NCBI GenBank assembly: GCA_002762915.1 | Contig: PCYF01000003.1 | Location: 1 to 24,561 of the forward strand | Direction: 5' to 3' | DNA: 24,561 nucleotides | Source: Candidatus Woesearchaeota archaeon CG10_big_fil_rev_8_21_14_0_10_32_9 | Lineage (GTDB): Archaea > Nanobdellota > Nanobdellia > Woesearchaeales > 21-14-0-10-32-9 | Part shown: positions 14,486-22,036 of the stretch, piece by piece | Layout: each line of letters begins with the position of its first letter | Position numbering within the stretch: position 1 is the first letter of the stretch | Program-made: the position numbers and the translations under genes | Notes under the pieces: generated by a model | The model's database searches: none | What the model was told of the DNA's origin: nothing | What the model saw: only the letters and a program-made list of their open reading frames with translations

Positions 14486-16333
14486 GTGAAAAAGATTAGA
14501 TGGACTATGTTGACGGGGTTTATATTAATTCTAATTTTATGCTTTATCTTTTTTTTAAATCATATGCCTCAAAAAAATACTGATTGGGCAAAAGGACTAG
14601 TGTGGTATCAGGTTTTTCCGGAACGTTTCAACAATGGAGATTCATCTAATGATCCAATTAAAGATTATGTTATGTCTGAACATTCCGGTTTTGAGTCAAA
14701 AGAGTGGCAGATTTCCGAGTGGACGTCTGAGTGGTACAGACTTACTCCAAAAGAATTAAGCACTGGTGAAGATTTTGACTATAATGTCATTAGAAGAAGA
14801 TATGGTGGAGATCTTCAAGGCATAATTGATAAGTTGGATTATTTGAAGGAATTAGGAGTTGGGGCCATTTACTTAAATCCGATATTTGAAGCACCATCGA
14901 TGCACAAATATGATTCAACATATTATCATCATGTTGATCCTTATTTTGGTCCTGATCCTGAAGGAGATATTAAATTAATTGAGTCTGAAGATCCAGGTAA
15001 TTCTTCAACTTGGGTTTGGACAAAAGCAGATCTTCTTGCAGTAAAATTAATAGAAGAAGTTCATAAGAGAGATATGAAAATAATTTTTGACGGAGTGTTT
15101 AATCATGTCGGCATTCACAATTTTGCATTTGAAGATTTAATTGTTAATGGTCAAAACTCAAAGTATGCTGATTGGTTTGATGTTTATGAGTGGAATAAAA
15201 CAAATTCTATTGGAATTCCATTTACTTATGCAGGTTGGGCAAATATTCCTTATCTTCCTGAGTGGCGAGAAGATGAATTTGGCTTAGTTGACGGGCCGAA
15301 GAAATATGTTTTTGATTCTGTAAATAGATGGATGGATCCTAATTCTGATGGGAGATTTGAGGATGGTGTAGATGGTTGGCGACTTGATGTTGCATTTTCA
15401 GTTAAACATAGTTTTTGGAAAAAATTCAGAAGCTATGTAAAAAATATTAATCCTTCTGCTTACTTAGTTGCGGAAGTTTGGGGGACTCCTGAGCAAGAAT
15501 CGTATTATTTGCAAGGAAATGAGTTTGATGCAGTTATGAATTATAATTTTGCTTTTTCGGTTTATGATTTTTTTATTAATGAGGAAAAAGGAGTTAATGC
15601 GTCTAAATTTGTTTTTGATTTAGAGCATTTGTTGGAAACTATAGGCAATGATTCTGTTAATCTTCAGCAAAACTTACTTGATAGTCACGATTCTCAAAGA
15701 ATACTCTCGGGAATAATTAACAAAAATATAGGTGAATTTAGAAATAATGGAGAGTTCTTTTCTTTATCAAAAGCTTCAAATCCTTTATATAATGTTTCAG
15801 GGCCGAATGATTTAGATTTAAAAAAATTGAAAATAATAGTTGCATTTCAGATGTTATTTACAGGAGCGCCAATGGTTTATTATGGGGATGAAGCAGGAAT
15901 GTGGGGTGCAAATGATCCAGATTCAAGAAAACCTATGGTTTGGGAAGAGTTAAATTATTCTCCAGAGCAAACCTTGCCAAATCAATCTTCTTTCGAAAGA
16001 AGCGACGTTTATTTTAGAACGGATTTATTTGATTATTACAAGTTTTTAATTAATTTTAGAAATAATAGTTCTGCTGTATCTATTGGAGAGTTTAAATTTA
16101 TTTATGTAAATGATGAACATAGAACCTTTGGTTTTAAGAGACAATACAAAGATGAGTCTGTTTTTGTATTTATCAATGCAGGAGAGAATAATATGACTTT
16201 TGACTACGTAGATGAAGATGTATTAAATAACCAAGTTTATGATATTCTTACAAATACAAGCTACGTCTTTGAAAAGGGCGATATTTCTCTAAATCTTGAA
16301 TCAAATTCTGTTCTTATTCTTTCTAGTAATTAA
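14486..16333 (+). CDS. Membrane-anchored GH13 alpha-amylase/neopullulanase-like glycosidase
   Basis: A 615-residue glycoside hydrolase family 13 enzyme acting on alpha-glucans such as starch, glycogen or maltodextrin. One N-terminal hydrophobic helix (about 9-24) anchors it outside the cell. The (beta/alpha)8 barrel shows all four GH13 regions: FDGVFNHVG (201-209), GWRLDVAF with nucleophile Asp301, AEVWG with acid/base Glu330, and LLDSHDSQR with Asp402. A C-terminal beta-sandwich fits residues about 525-615. A TTG at 14474 would add four residues, but GTG 14486 is placed about 24 bp after a TATA box and is chosen as a leaderless start. Exact linkage specificity cannot be told. The gene would let the cell use external polymeric glucose. 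Confidence 0.9.
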   Translation: MKKIRWTMLTGFILILILCFIFFLNHMPQKNTDWAKGLVWYQVFPERFNNGDSSNDPIKDYVMSEHSGFESKEWQISEWTSEWYRLTPKELSTGEDFDYNVIRRRYGGDLQGIIDKLDYLKELGVGAIYLNPIFEAPSMHKYDSTYYHHVDPYFGPDPEGDIKLIESEDPGNSSTWVWTKADLLAVKLIEEVHKRDMKIIFDGVFNHVGIHNFAFEDLIVNGQNSKYADWFDVYEWNKTNSIGIPFTYAGWANIPYLPEWREDEFGLVDGPKKYVFDSVNRWMDPNSDGRFEDGVDGWRLDVAFSVKHSFWKKFRSYVKNINPSAYLVAEVWGTPEQESYYLQGNEFDAVMNYNFAFSVYDFFINEEKGVNASKFVFDLEHLLETIGNDSVNLQQNLLDSHDSQRILSGIINKNIGEFRNNGEFFSLSKASNPLYNVSGPNDLDLKKLKIIVAFQMLFTGAPMVYYGDEAGMWGANDPDSRKPMVWEELNYSPEQTLPNQSSFERSDVYFRTDLFDYYKFLINFRNNSSAVSIGEFKFIYVNDEHRTFGFKRQYKDESVFVFINAGENNMTFDYVDEDVLNNQVYDILTNTSYVFEKGDISLNLESNSVLILSSN

Positions 16334-16356
16334 TAGGGTGTTGATTGGGTAAGTAA

Positions 16357-16390
16357 TAATATTTTTAAACTACACTAATAATGTTGGTTC
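16357..16390 (+). promoter_or_regulatory. TATA box of the SDR gene
   Basis: ATTTTTAAAC (16361-16370) lies about 25 bp before the ATG at 16391. The transcript is predicted to be leaderless; no ribosome binding site is present. Confidence 0.5.
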
Positions 16391-17059
16391 ATGTTCAAAA
16401 ATAAAACGGTAGTTATTACTGGAGGAAGTAATGGTCTTGGATATGCCCTGGGTAAATTACTTTCTGAACTTGGAGCAAATGTTACATCTTTGGACATTGT
16501 TGTCCCGAAAGAAAAAATAAAAGGTGTAAATTATTCTATTTGTAATATAATAAATTCTTCTCAAATAAAAAAAGCTATGAATAACTTAAAAAAAATTGAT
16601 TTGTTGATTTGTAATGCGGGAGTTATGGCGAGAGGAAATTTATTTGAGGTATCAGAAGAAGAATATGATTTATTGATGAATGTTAATGTGAAAGGGCCGT
16701 GGTTAACTCTAAAAACTAGTCATGAAAAATTATCTTCTAAAAGCGTTGTTCTTTTTATCTCTTCAAGACATGGTGCTTATCTTAATCCTAATCCTGCAAT
16801 TTATTCTTTATCAAAGAGTGCGTTAATTGATATGGCTACGCTTTTACGAAAAACAAAAAATGTCGGTGTGAAAGTTGCAGCGTTAGGTCCTTTTGATACC
16901 GCGGTATCAAGACACGGGGTTAGTAAATCTGATTTGAAAAAGAAATTGAAAATAATGAAGTCGCCCGAGGAAATTGCACATCTTCTTCTATCATTTGTTT
17001 TAAGCGATCAGGACAATTTGATGTACGATCAAGAAAAGAACAAATATTTTTATGCTTAA
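16391..17059 (+). CDS. Short-chain dehydrogenase/reductase
   Basis: A 222-residue classical SDR with the Rossmann dinucleotide motif TGGSNGLG (10-17), NAG (75-77), an active-site Ser around 124-125 and the catalytic pair Tyr138/Lys142 in YSLSK. Asp35 after the second strand (SLDIV) suggests a preference for NAD(H) over NADP(H), an inference from family rules. The substrate is unknown. Length is slightly short for the family, which trims the C-terminal substrate loop. It is convergent with the DsbA-like gene, 32 bases apart. Confidence 0.9.
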   Translation: MFKNKTVVITGGSNGLGYALGKLLSELGANVTSLDIVVPKEKIKGVNYSICNIINSSQIKKAMNNLKKIDLLICNAGVMARGNLFEVSEEEYDLLMNVNVKGPWLTLKTSHEKLSSKSVVLFISSRHGAYLNPNPAIYSLSKSALIDMATLLRKTKNVGVKVAALGPFDTAVSRHGVSKSDLKKKLKIMKSPEEIAHLLLSFVLSDQDNLMYDQEKNKYFYA

Positions 17060-17091
17060 AGTTTGCTAAAATACTTTGAATTTTGAAATAT

Positions 17092-18012
17092 TTATTTAGC
17101 TAATTCTTTATTTATTACATTTTCAAAAACATCTATATTTTTTGGACCAACAATTGTTTCATTGTTAATAAAAAATGTTGGAGTTCCATAAACATGTGCT
17201 TTATTTCCTTCATCTATACTTTGCAAGACGAGATCTTTTGTTTGATTGGAATTCATGCACTCAAAAAACTCTGTGCTGTTAAGTCCGAATGTGTTTGCTA
17301 ATGTTTCATAAGTAGAATATTCATTTAAAGCGTAGTTATTACTAAACAAATATTCTCTGGCTTCAAAATATTTTCCTGATTGATATGCACATTCTCCAGC
17401 TAGTGCGGATGCACCAGATCCTTGATGAGTCGGTAAAGGATATGCTTTGAAAACAAATTTAACACTTTCATTTTCATATTCTTTTATTAATTGTTGAACT
17501 GTAGATTCAGCGTTTTTTGTGTATGGGCAACTAAAGCATCCAAATTCTATTATTGTTACTTTAGCATCTTGTGGGCCTATGCTAGGATCTTGACCGGCAG
17601 AAGGAATTACTTTTTCACCTTCAAATTGTGGTGCTATTCCTGAATATTGCGAGTTTGATCCTGAAGGGTCAAATATACAAAAATCATTAGAGTTTTGAGG
17701 ACCATTGCAGTTTCCATAAGTAGCATAATTGTATAATCCTATTCCTAAAGAAACTAAGGACCACACTAGGAGGATGATTAATGCCCAACTAAACACTTCA
17801 AAATATTTATATAAAAATCTTGCAAGTTTAGGTTTTTTCTTTGCAAGTTTTCCAGAAATTTGATTTTTTAATCTTTTATCTAGACCAGAGTCACATTTTC
17901 TTAAAGTTAATCTTTTAAAAACACAGTCTGCCGCTTCTTTTGCAATTATTCTATATTTTGCACTGAATATTCCTAGTATTCCAAATACTATCATTGCAAT
18001 AAAACAAATCAT
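17092..18012 (-). CDS. Membrane-anchored DsbA-like thiol-disulfide oxidoreductase
   Basis: A 306-residue protein. The N-terminal half has two hydrophobic segments (about 1-17 and 73-97) joined by a Lys/Arg-rich cytoplasmic loop. The C-terminal half (about 135-306) is a thioredoxin_4/DsbA-type domain with active site CFSC (159-162) in EFGCFSCPY and the cis-proline loop TPTFFIN (277-283). The topology puts the redox domain outside the cell, where it would form or rearrange disulfides in exported proteins. Several surface proteins in this window have paired cysteines. Four extra cysteines lie in or near the first half (30, 40, 102, 112). A strong TATA (18032-18043) is 25 bp upstream of the ATG: leaderless. 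Confidence 0.87.
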   Translation of the reverse strand: MICFIAMIVFGILGIFSAKYRIIAKEAADCVFKRLTLRKCDSGLDKRLKNQISGKLAKKKPKLARFLYKYFEVFSWALIILLVWSLVSLGIGLYNYATYGNCNGPQNSNDFCIFDPSGSNSQYSGIAPQFEGEKVIPSAGQDPSIGPQDAKVTIIEFGCFSCPYTKNAESTVQQLIKEYENESVKFVFKAYPLPTHQGSGASALAGECAYQSGKYFEAREYLFSNNYALNEYSTYETLANTFGLNSTEFFECMNSNQTKDLVLQSIDEGNKAHVYGTPTFFINNETIVGPKNIDVFENVINKELAK

Positions 18013-18045
18013 AAATGAAAAGACATATAGGTTATATATAAAAGT
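18013..18045 (-). promoter_or_regulatory. TATA box of the DsbA-like gene
   Basis: The minus strand reads TTTTATATATAA at 18043-18032, centred about 25 bp upstream of the ATG at 18012, an excellent archaeal TATA box for a leaderless message. Confidence 0.55.
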
Positions 18046-18089
18046 TATTCATGTTTCTTCTATTTGTTAGGACTATTGTTGTTAAATTT

Positions 18090-18554
18090 TCAATTTAATA
18101 CACCTATATTTTTTTTATTAGTTAAGAATTCTTCTCGTTTTATATCTTCCATTACGAAAAATTCTTTTTTCTCAGCAGGTTCGTATAGATCTAGTTTTTG
18201 CATGAATTCGTCTAGTTCTTGCATATTTTTAAAATAGGCTTCTATTAAAAAATCGTATCCATTATTAATTCTGTAAATTGTGTTTACTCTAGAATAGCTT
18301 ATTAAGAATTTTTGTAGTTCATCTCTATTATCTCGTTTTGCAGTTATTAGTATTTGTATTTTTAACTCATAACCTAGTTTTCTAAAATCTAATATTGTTG
18401 TATGTTTTTTTATTAATTCGTTTTTTTCATAGTATTTCAATTTATCAAAGATTGTGCTCACTGGTATGTGGGTCATCTTGCTCAAGGAGGTAAGACTTAT
18501 CCTCGAATTGTTTCTAAAGTGGCTTAAAAGTACTAGTTCTTTTTCTTTGATCAT
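18090..18554 (-). CDS. Lrp/AsnC-type transcriptional regulator (regulator 1)
   Basis: A 154-residue regulator. Residues 5-50 form a winged helix-turn-helix (FRNNSRISLTSLSKMTHIPVSTIFDKLKYYE) followed by a RAM-like alpha/beta domain (about 63-140). The recognition helix region is VSTIFDKLKYY. It is transcribed divergently from the 540-residue winged-helix protein across a 253-bp region with repeated TTTCnGAAA sites. One site lies directly upstream of this gene's own TATA box, so autoregulation is likely. The ATG at 18554 has GGAGG (18561-18565) seven bases upstream, a standard ribosome binding site, so start choice is firm. The effector is unknown. Confidence 0.83.
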   Translation of the reverse strand: MIKEKELVLLSHFRNNSRISLTSLSKMTHIPVSTIFDKLKYYEKNELIKKHTTILDFRKLGYELKIQILITAKRDNRDELQKFLISYSRVNTIYRINNGYDFLIEAYFKNMQELDEFMQKLDLYEPAEKKEFFVMEDIKREEFLTNKKNIGVLN

Positions 18555-18807
18555 GTTTTTCCTCCAACTATTTCTTTTAAAAGAAGACTCTGGAGAGAGT
18601 TATAAACATTTTTTCTGAAACATAATAGTTTCGTTCAGATTTTTTCTGAAACAAAAAGGTTTTTTTATCAAAAAATTGCGTTCAATATACAAATAGGTAT
18701 ACTGCAGGCTTAGTTTTGCACACTTTTTCTGACACAAACATAAAAAATGATTGATTTTTAACTTCTTTCAGAAAATTTATAAAATTATGTACTATTCTCT
18801 TTTATAA
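18555..18807. promoter_or_regulatory. Divergent operator/promoter region with repeated TTTCnGAAA palindromes
   Basis: Four copies of the palindromic core TTTCnGAAA are seen: 18612-18620 (TTTCTGAAA), 18643-18651 (TTTCTGAAA), 18726-18734 (TTTCTGACA, one mismatch) and 18766-18774 (TTTCAGAAA). The first three continue as CA or AC-rich DNA. A further inverted half, GTTTCGTTCAGA, lies at 18628-18639. The left copy abuts the regulator's TATA (18610-18599, minus). The right copy abuts the plus-strand TATA (ATTTATAAAATTA, 18775-18787) that sits 27 bp before the ATG at 18808. The arrangement suggests a shared regulator binding both promoters; Lrp-type regulator 1 is the obvious candidate. No gene is seen inside. 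Confidence 0.65.
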
Positions 18808-20430
18808 ATGCATGCAATAGAACAAAAGATATTGCAATTCTTCGCAAACAAGAGCGAAGTTGAAAAATCTACGTCTGAACTAGTCACGAAAGTTTTTGAA
18901 AAAGAATACTCTGAGATACAAAAATTTATTCATAATGACCAAAAAGATCAGGAGTTAATAAAAGTAGGGAAGCGTAAAAAAGCTCGTCTTCATCGAAAGT
19001 TATTGTATCATCTTAACAAGCTTGAAGAAGAAAAATGTCTTAAAGTAACTAGAGTTGTTGGCAAAGGAGAAAAATACTTTAAATTAAATTCTCAAAATGG
19101 TGAGCCTAGTAACAAGGATTCTGAGTATAAGAAAGTTCTTGATAGTTTTACAACAATCAAAGAAACAGCTCCTTTAATCACCGGGTTGGAAGAATATGAA
19201 CAAGAAGAAATAATAAAGAGATTTGATAATTCTAATTGGCTAACAAAAATAAACTCGTTGTTAATTGAGTCAAAGTCTTTTACAGAAATAAAAAAACTTT
19301 ATTCTTTAATGGAGGATCTTTACGTTGTATACAATGATGTTGTTGGTCTTAATAATTTTCAAGAATTAATTGAAGTGCTGAAATTTGAGGATCTTACAAA
19401 TTTTGTTAAAAAAGTTAATCTTGACACAAAAGACTACAACAAATATGTGAATTTACTAATTGATTTGACTAAAGTGAATGACTCTGTAAAGGTGTCTGAT
19501 TTTATCAGAGCGTTTGCTGAAATAAATCCTGACAAGATATTTATTATTTTTAAGACTAAATCTAAAGTGATGCTTAATCAAACTAGACTTGTTACTCAAT
19601 TGATAAAAAGTTTTTCTGATAACAAAATAAGAATTAATATTCAGAATCTTGATGTTCATGAATCTCCTTACATGATTGGTCGTGCAGGATGTTACACTTT
19701 TTCTGATGATGAATGGAGGGCTATATCTCGTAATGAGGATTTTTATATTCTTTGTAGTTCCGAAACAAGTTTGTACATTGATCTTTATAGATTAGTGAAG
19801 AAAAGATCTTATGCAGATTTAAAAGATATTTTAATAAAGTCGGCTAGAGCATTATTGATTGCAACATCTCAACAAAGAAAACGCTCGGATAATTTATTTA
19901 AGTCTTTAAGAGATATTGATCCGGATGGAAGAAATAGTTTTTTTGAAATCTCCTCCAATTATATTCGTTTATGGAATTATGATTTATCTGAAGATGCTTC
20001 TGTAAGCGTAGATTTTAAGAATTTTGAAGCTCTTATTAAAATGATAAATCAAGAACTTGAAGATTTCTGTAAAGCAGAAGAAACTATATTCAAATCGTGC
20101 GGAATTCCAATTCGTTTCAAAGTTGTTCTTTCAAGTGCATTCAGAAGATTTGATAAGGAATTTTTAAGTCCTAGAGTTTATAGAAAAGTCACAATTAGAG
20201 GAATTAATGATTATCATTCTCAAGCGATTTTGAATTATATACGAACAAGAGAATCATTGTATGGATTATTTAAGGGGGGAGATAGAGTGAGAATTTTTAG
20301 AGCACCGTCTTTTTCAGCAGAAGAAGTTATTAACGAGTTTCATTACATTTTGAATAATTTTAATTTACCATTAGTTTCATATGATTTTAGAGCAATGAAA
20401 GGGGAATTAACATTAGACAATTTTATTTAA
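18808..20430 (+). CDS. Unknown 540-residue protein with N-terminal winged helix
   Basis: I do not recognise the full-length family. Residues about 1-93 look like a winged-helix domain, with the helix LHRKLLYHLNKLEEEKCLKV and a GKGEKYFKL wing. A Ser/Asn/Lys linker (95-108) is followed by a long region: mainly helical to about 240, then alpha/beta with strands such as KIFIIFK (243-249), IRINIQNLDV (274-283), FKVVL (437-441) and VRIFRAP (494-500). The segment HESPYMIGRAGCYTF (284-298) and the Arg-rich SSAFRRFDKEFLSPR (442-456) stand out as possible active or ligand-binding sites. No zinc, P-loop or Fe-S motif is evident. The gene is leaderless, under the TTTCnGAAA operator region, and leads an apparent operon with the ThyA-like gene 28 bases downstream. 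It may be a ligand-sensing regulator or an enzyme with a DNA-binding domain. Confidence 0.7.
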   Translation: MHAIEQKILQFFANKSEVEKSTSELVTKVFEKEYSEIQKFIHNDQKDQELIKVGKRKKARLHRKLLYHLNKLEEEKCLKVTRVVGKGEKYFKLNSQNGEPSNKDSEYKKVLDSFTTIKETAPLITGLEEYEQEEIIKRFDNSNWLTKINSLLIESKSFTEIKKLYSLMEDLYVVYNDVVGLNNFQELIEVLKFEDLTNFVKKVNLDTKDYNKYVNLLIDLTKVNDSVKVSDFIRAFAEINPDKIFIIFKTKSKVMLNQTRLVTQLIKSFSDNKIRINIQNLDVHESPYMIGRAGCYTFSDDEWRAISRNEDFYILCSSETSLYIDLYRLVKKRSYADLKDILIKSARALLIATSQQRKRSDNLFKSLRDIDPDGRNSFFEISSNYIRLWNYDLSEDASVSVDFKNFEALIKMINQELEDFCKAEETIFKSCGIPIRFKVVLSSAFRRFDKEFLSPRVYRKVTIRGINDYHSQAILNYIRTRESLYGLFKGGDRVRIFRAPSFSAEEVINEFHYILNNFNLPLVSYDFRAMKGELTLDNFI

Positions 20431-20458
20431 AGAGAATGCTAAACAATGTTGATGTAAT

Positions 20459-21121
20459 ATGGAAATAGACGACTTCAGTACAAAAAAAATTTGGAAAAAA
20501 GCCATTACACTTATTCGTGAATCTGGCGATAGGTTTATGGATAATGATGGACGCGTTTGTATAGAAGTAACTAATTTGATTTTAAAAATAAAAAATGCTG
20601 AAGCGACAGATATTGAGGGGCCTATTGATTTAGTTAGTTCCCAAAAAAAGTGGATTTATCCCTCTAAAGATGAATTGGCTGGAATAATGTTTAAGTCATT
20701 TCAAAATCCTGCGTATGAATATACTTATGGGGGAAGAATCTTTAGCTTCAATGAAGAAGTTGATCAAATTAATGATTTTATTTTGCCATTACTTTCAAAA
20801 GATCCTCATAGTAGGCGCGCAATTCTTGTTCTTTATGATCCTTCTAAAGACTCAGATGTTGAGAACAAGAATACTCCGGGGATTATTTACATTCAATTTA
20901 GAATTTTAGAAGGTAAGTTGAATGTTTCTTGTCATATTCGTAGTAATGATTTGTTTTTTGGTTGGCCTGCAAATATTTACCAAGTGTATTGTTTACAAGG
21001 ATACGTTGCAGAAAAACTTAAATTAATAAAAGGAGATCTTGTTACCATAAGTAATTCTGCACACATTTTTGAGGAAGATGTAGAGTACATTGATGAACTA
21101 TTGAGGATGATTCATGATTAA
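20459..21121 (+). CDS. Thymidylate synthase (ThyA)-fold protein lacking the catalytic Cys
   Basis: A 220-residue protein of the ThyA/dCMP-hydroxymethylase superfamily, closest in layout to the shorter archaeal type. SRRAILVLYDP (118-128) carries the phosphate-binding Arg pair. RSNDLFFGWPANIYQ (161-175) corresponds to RS-D--LG-P-N. SAHIFEED (200-207) corresponds to the AHIY motif. The catalytic cysteine, normally in the PC motif before the SxQF strand, is replaced: NTPGIIYIQF has Gly141 (codon GGG) there. Without it, methylation or hydroxymethylation by the known mechanism should fail, so a binding, sensing or altered catalytic role is inferred. The gene follows the 540-residue protein by 28 bases, has no clear ribosome binding site, and overlaps the next ORF by 8 bases. 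Confidence 0.75.
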   Translation: MEIDDFSTKKIWKKAITLIRESGDRFMDNDGRVCIEVTNLILKIKNAEATDIEGPIDLVSSQKKWIYPSKDELAGIMFKSFQNPAYEYTYGGRIFSFNEEVDQINDFILPLLSKDPHSRRAILVLYDPSKDSDVENKNTPGIIYIQFRILEGKLNVSCHIRSNDLFFGWPANIYQVYCLQGYVAEKLKLIKGDLVTISNSAHIFEEDVEYIDELLRMIHD

Positions 21122-21299
21122 AATTCCGAGAAAAAAACCTTTGGAACCTGCTGAACGCATTAAGTATTATCAGGAAGAATTGCGTAAAAAAGACGAACAG
21201 ATAAAACAATTACGACAAGAAAATGAGTTGCTAATGCGTGCTTCAGTTAGAAATGCAAAAAGAAGATTAGAGGAAATGGAAAAGTCCAAACAGGAATAA
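21114..21299 (+). CDS. Small charged coiled-coil protein
   Basis: A 61-residue protein, very rich in Lys, Glu, Arg and Gln, with a heptad-like stretch (about 13-58: AERIKYYQEELRKKDEQIKQ and on) predicted to be one long helix or coiled coil. The N-terminal MIKIPRKKPLEP is basic and Pro-containing. Its ATG overlaps the end of the ThyA-like gene by 8 bases, consistent with translational coupling in one operon. No family is recognised. It might serve as a partner or oligomerisation helix for the upstream proteins. An ORF this short could be spurious, but overlap and composition favour a gene. Confidence 0.55.
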   Translation: MIKIPRKKPLEPAERIKYYQEELRKKDEQIKQLRQENELLMRASVRNAKRRLEEMEKSKQE

Positions 21300-21472
21300 A
21301 GGTTCAAAATTAAACAAACGTAAAGCACAAAAAATATGTGGATAGAAAATCGATAAAAAGGCACTTTTATTCTAGTTGAGCCTTATTTGACGATTCTAGT
21401 AATTAAACACCGAAAAGTTGATAATGTTGAAGGTATTATAGATATGTATTGTTCAATTAGTTGGGAGAGTTT
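21300..21472 (+). promoter_or_regulatory. Leader/operator region of regulator 2
   Basis: A 173-bp gap. ATTCTAGT occurs twice as a direct repeat (21369-21376 and 21393-21400, 24 bp apart). AAGGC (21358-21362) can pair with GCCTT (21380-21384). A TATA-like GGTATTATAGATATG (about 21432-21446) precedes the start, and GGGAGAG (21463-21469) is the ribosome binding site. No gene is seen. Confidence 0.4.
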
Positions 21473-22036
21473 ATGGAAAAGAAGGATTTAGAGTTACCGA
21501 AGCTTACAGGAAATGATAGAAGAGTTCTTAAAGCAATACTTAATATGAAGAAGATTCCTGATAGTGATATTGCTAAAAGTATGAATCTTTCTCTGCAAGC
21601 GATATTTAAAATACGAGAAAAATTAGAGAATAGTGGTATTATTCAAGGTTACATGCCTATTATCGATTTCAAGAAGATAGGGATCAATGTCTTAACATTT
21701 ATTATTGTTCGTCTTTCTTCTAAGATGTGGAATTCTTTTTCAGACGACCAAATCTCAGAAAGAATATGTAGGGCGCCATATGTAATTGATGCTTATAGGG
21801 TTGCTGATGAGAAGGCTACACACATACTACTTCTGGCGTTTAGAGACACTGTTCAGAAGGAGAAATACATTTCAGAGCTTCAGACAAAATTTGGCGAGGA
21901 AGTTAGAATTAATGGAATATATACTTTTTCTGTGGACAAAATTATTACACATAGTCCACTCGGGTTGTTGCATGAAATAGTTGATAAAAAAGAATTTTCA
22001 CCAGGAGATTTGTTTTTAAATCATGCAAACAAATAG
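21473..22036 (+). CDS. Lrp/AsnC-type transcriptional regulator (regulator 2)
   Basis: A 187-residue regulator with an N-terminal winged helix (about 11-58: LTGNDRRVLKAILN, then DIAKSMNLSLQAIFKIREKLE) and a RAM-like alpha/beta domain (about 70-155), followed by a 30-residue C-terminal tail. It has the same overall plan as regulator 1 but is clearly different in sequence. The ATG at 21473 is chosen since GGGAGAG lies just upstream; a TTG at 21461 would add four residues. It follows the ThyA-like/coiled-coil operon by 173 bases, with its own promoter-like DNA. The target and effector are unknown. A 7-7-7 palindrome lies 49 bases after its stop. Confidence 0.85.
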   Translation: MEKKDLELPKLTGNDRRVLKAILNMKKIPDSDIAKSMNLSLQAIFKIREKLENSGIIQGYMPIIDFKKIGINVLTFIIVRLSSKMWNSFSDDQISERICRAPYVIDAYRVADEKATHILLLAFRDTVQKEKYISELQTKFGEEVRINGIYTFSVDKIITHSPLGLLHEIVDKKEFSPGDLFLNHANK

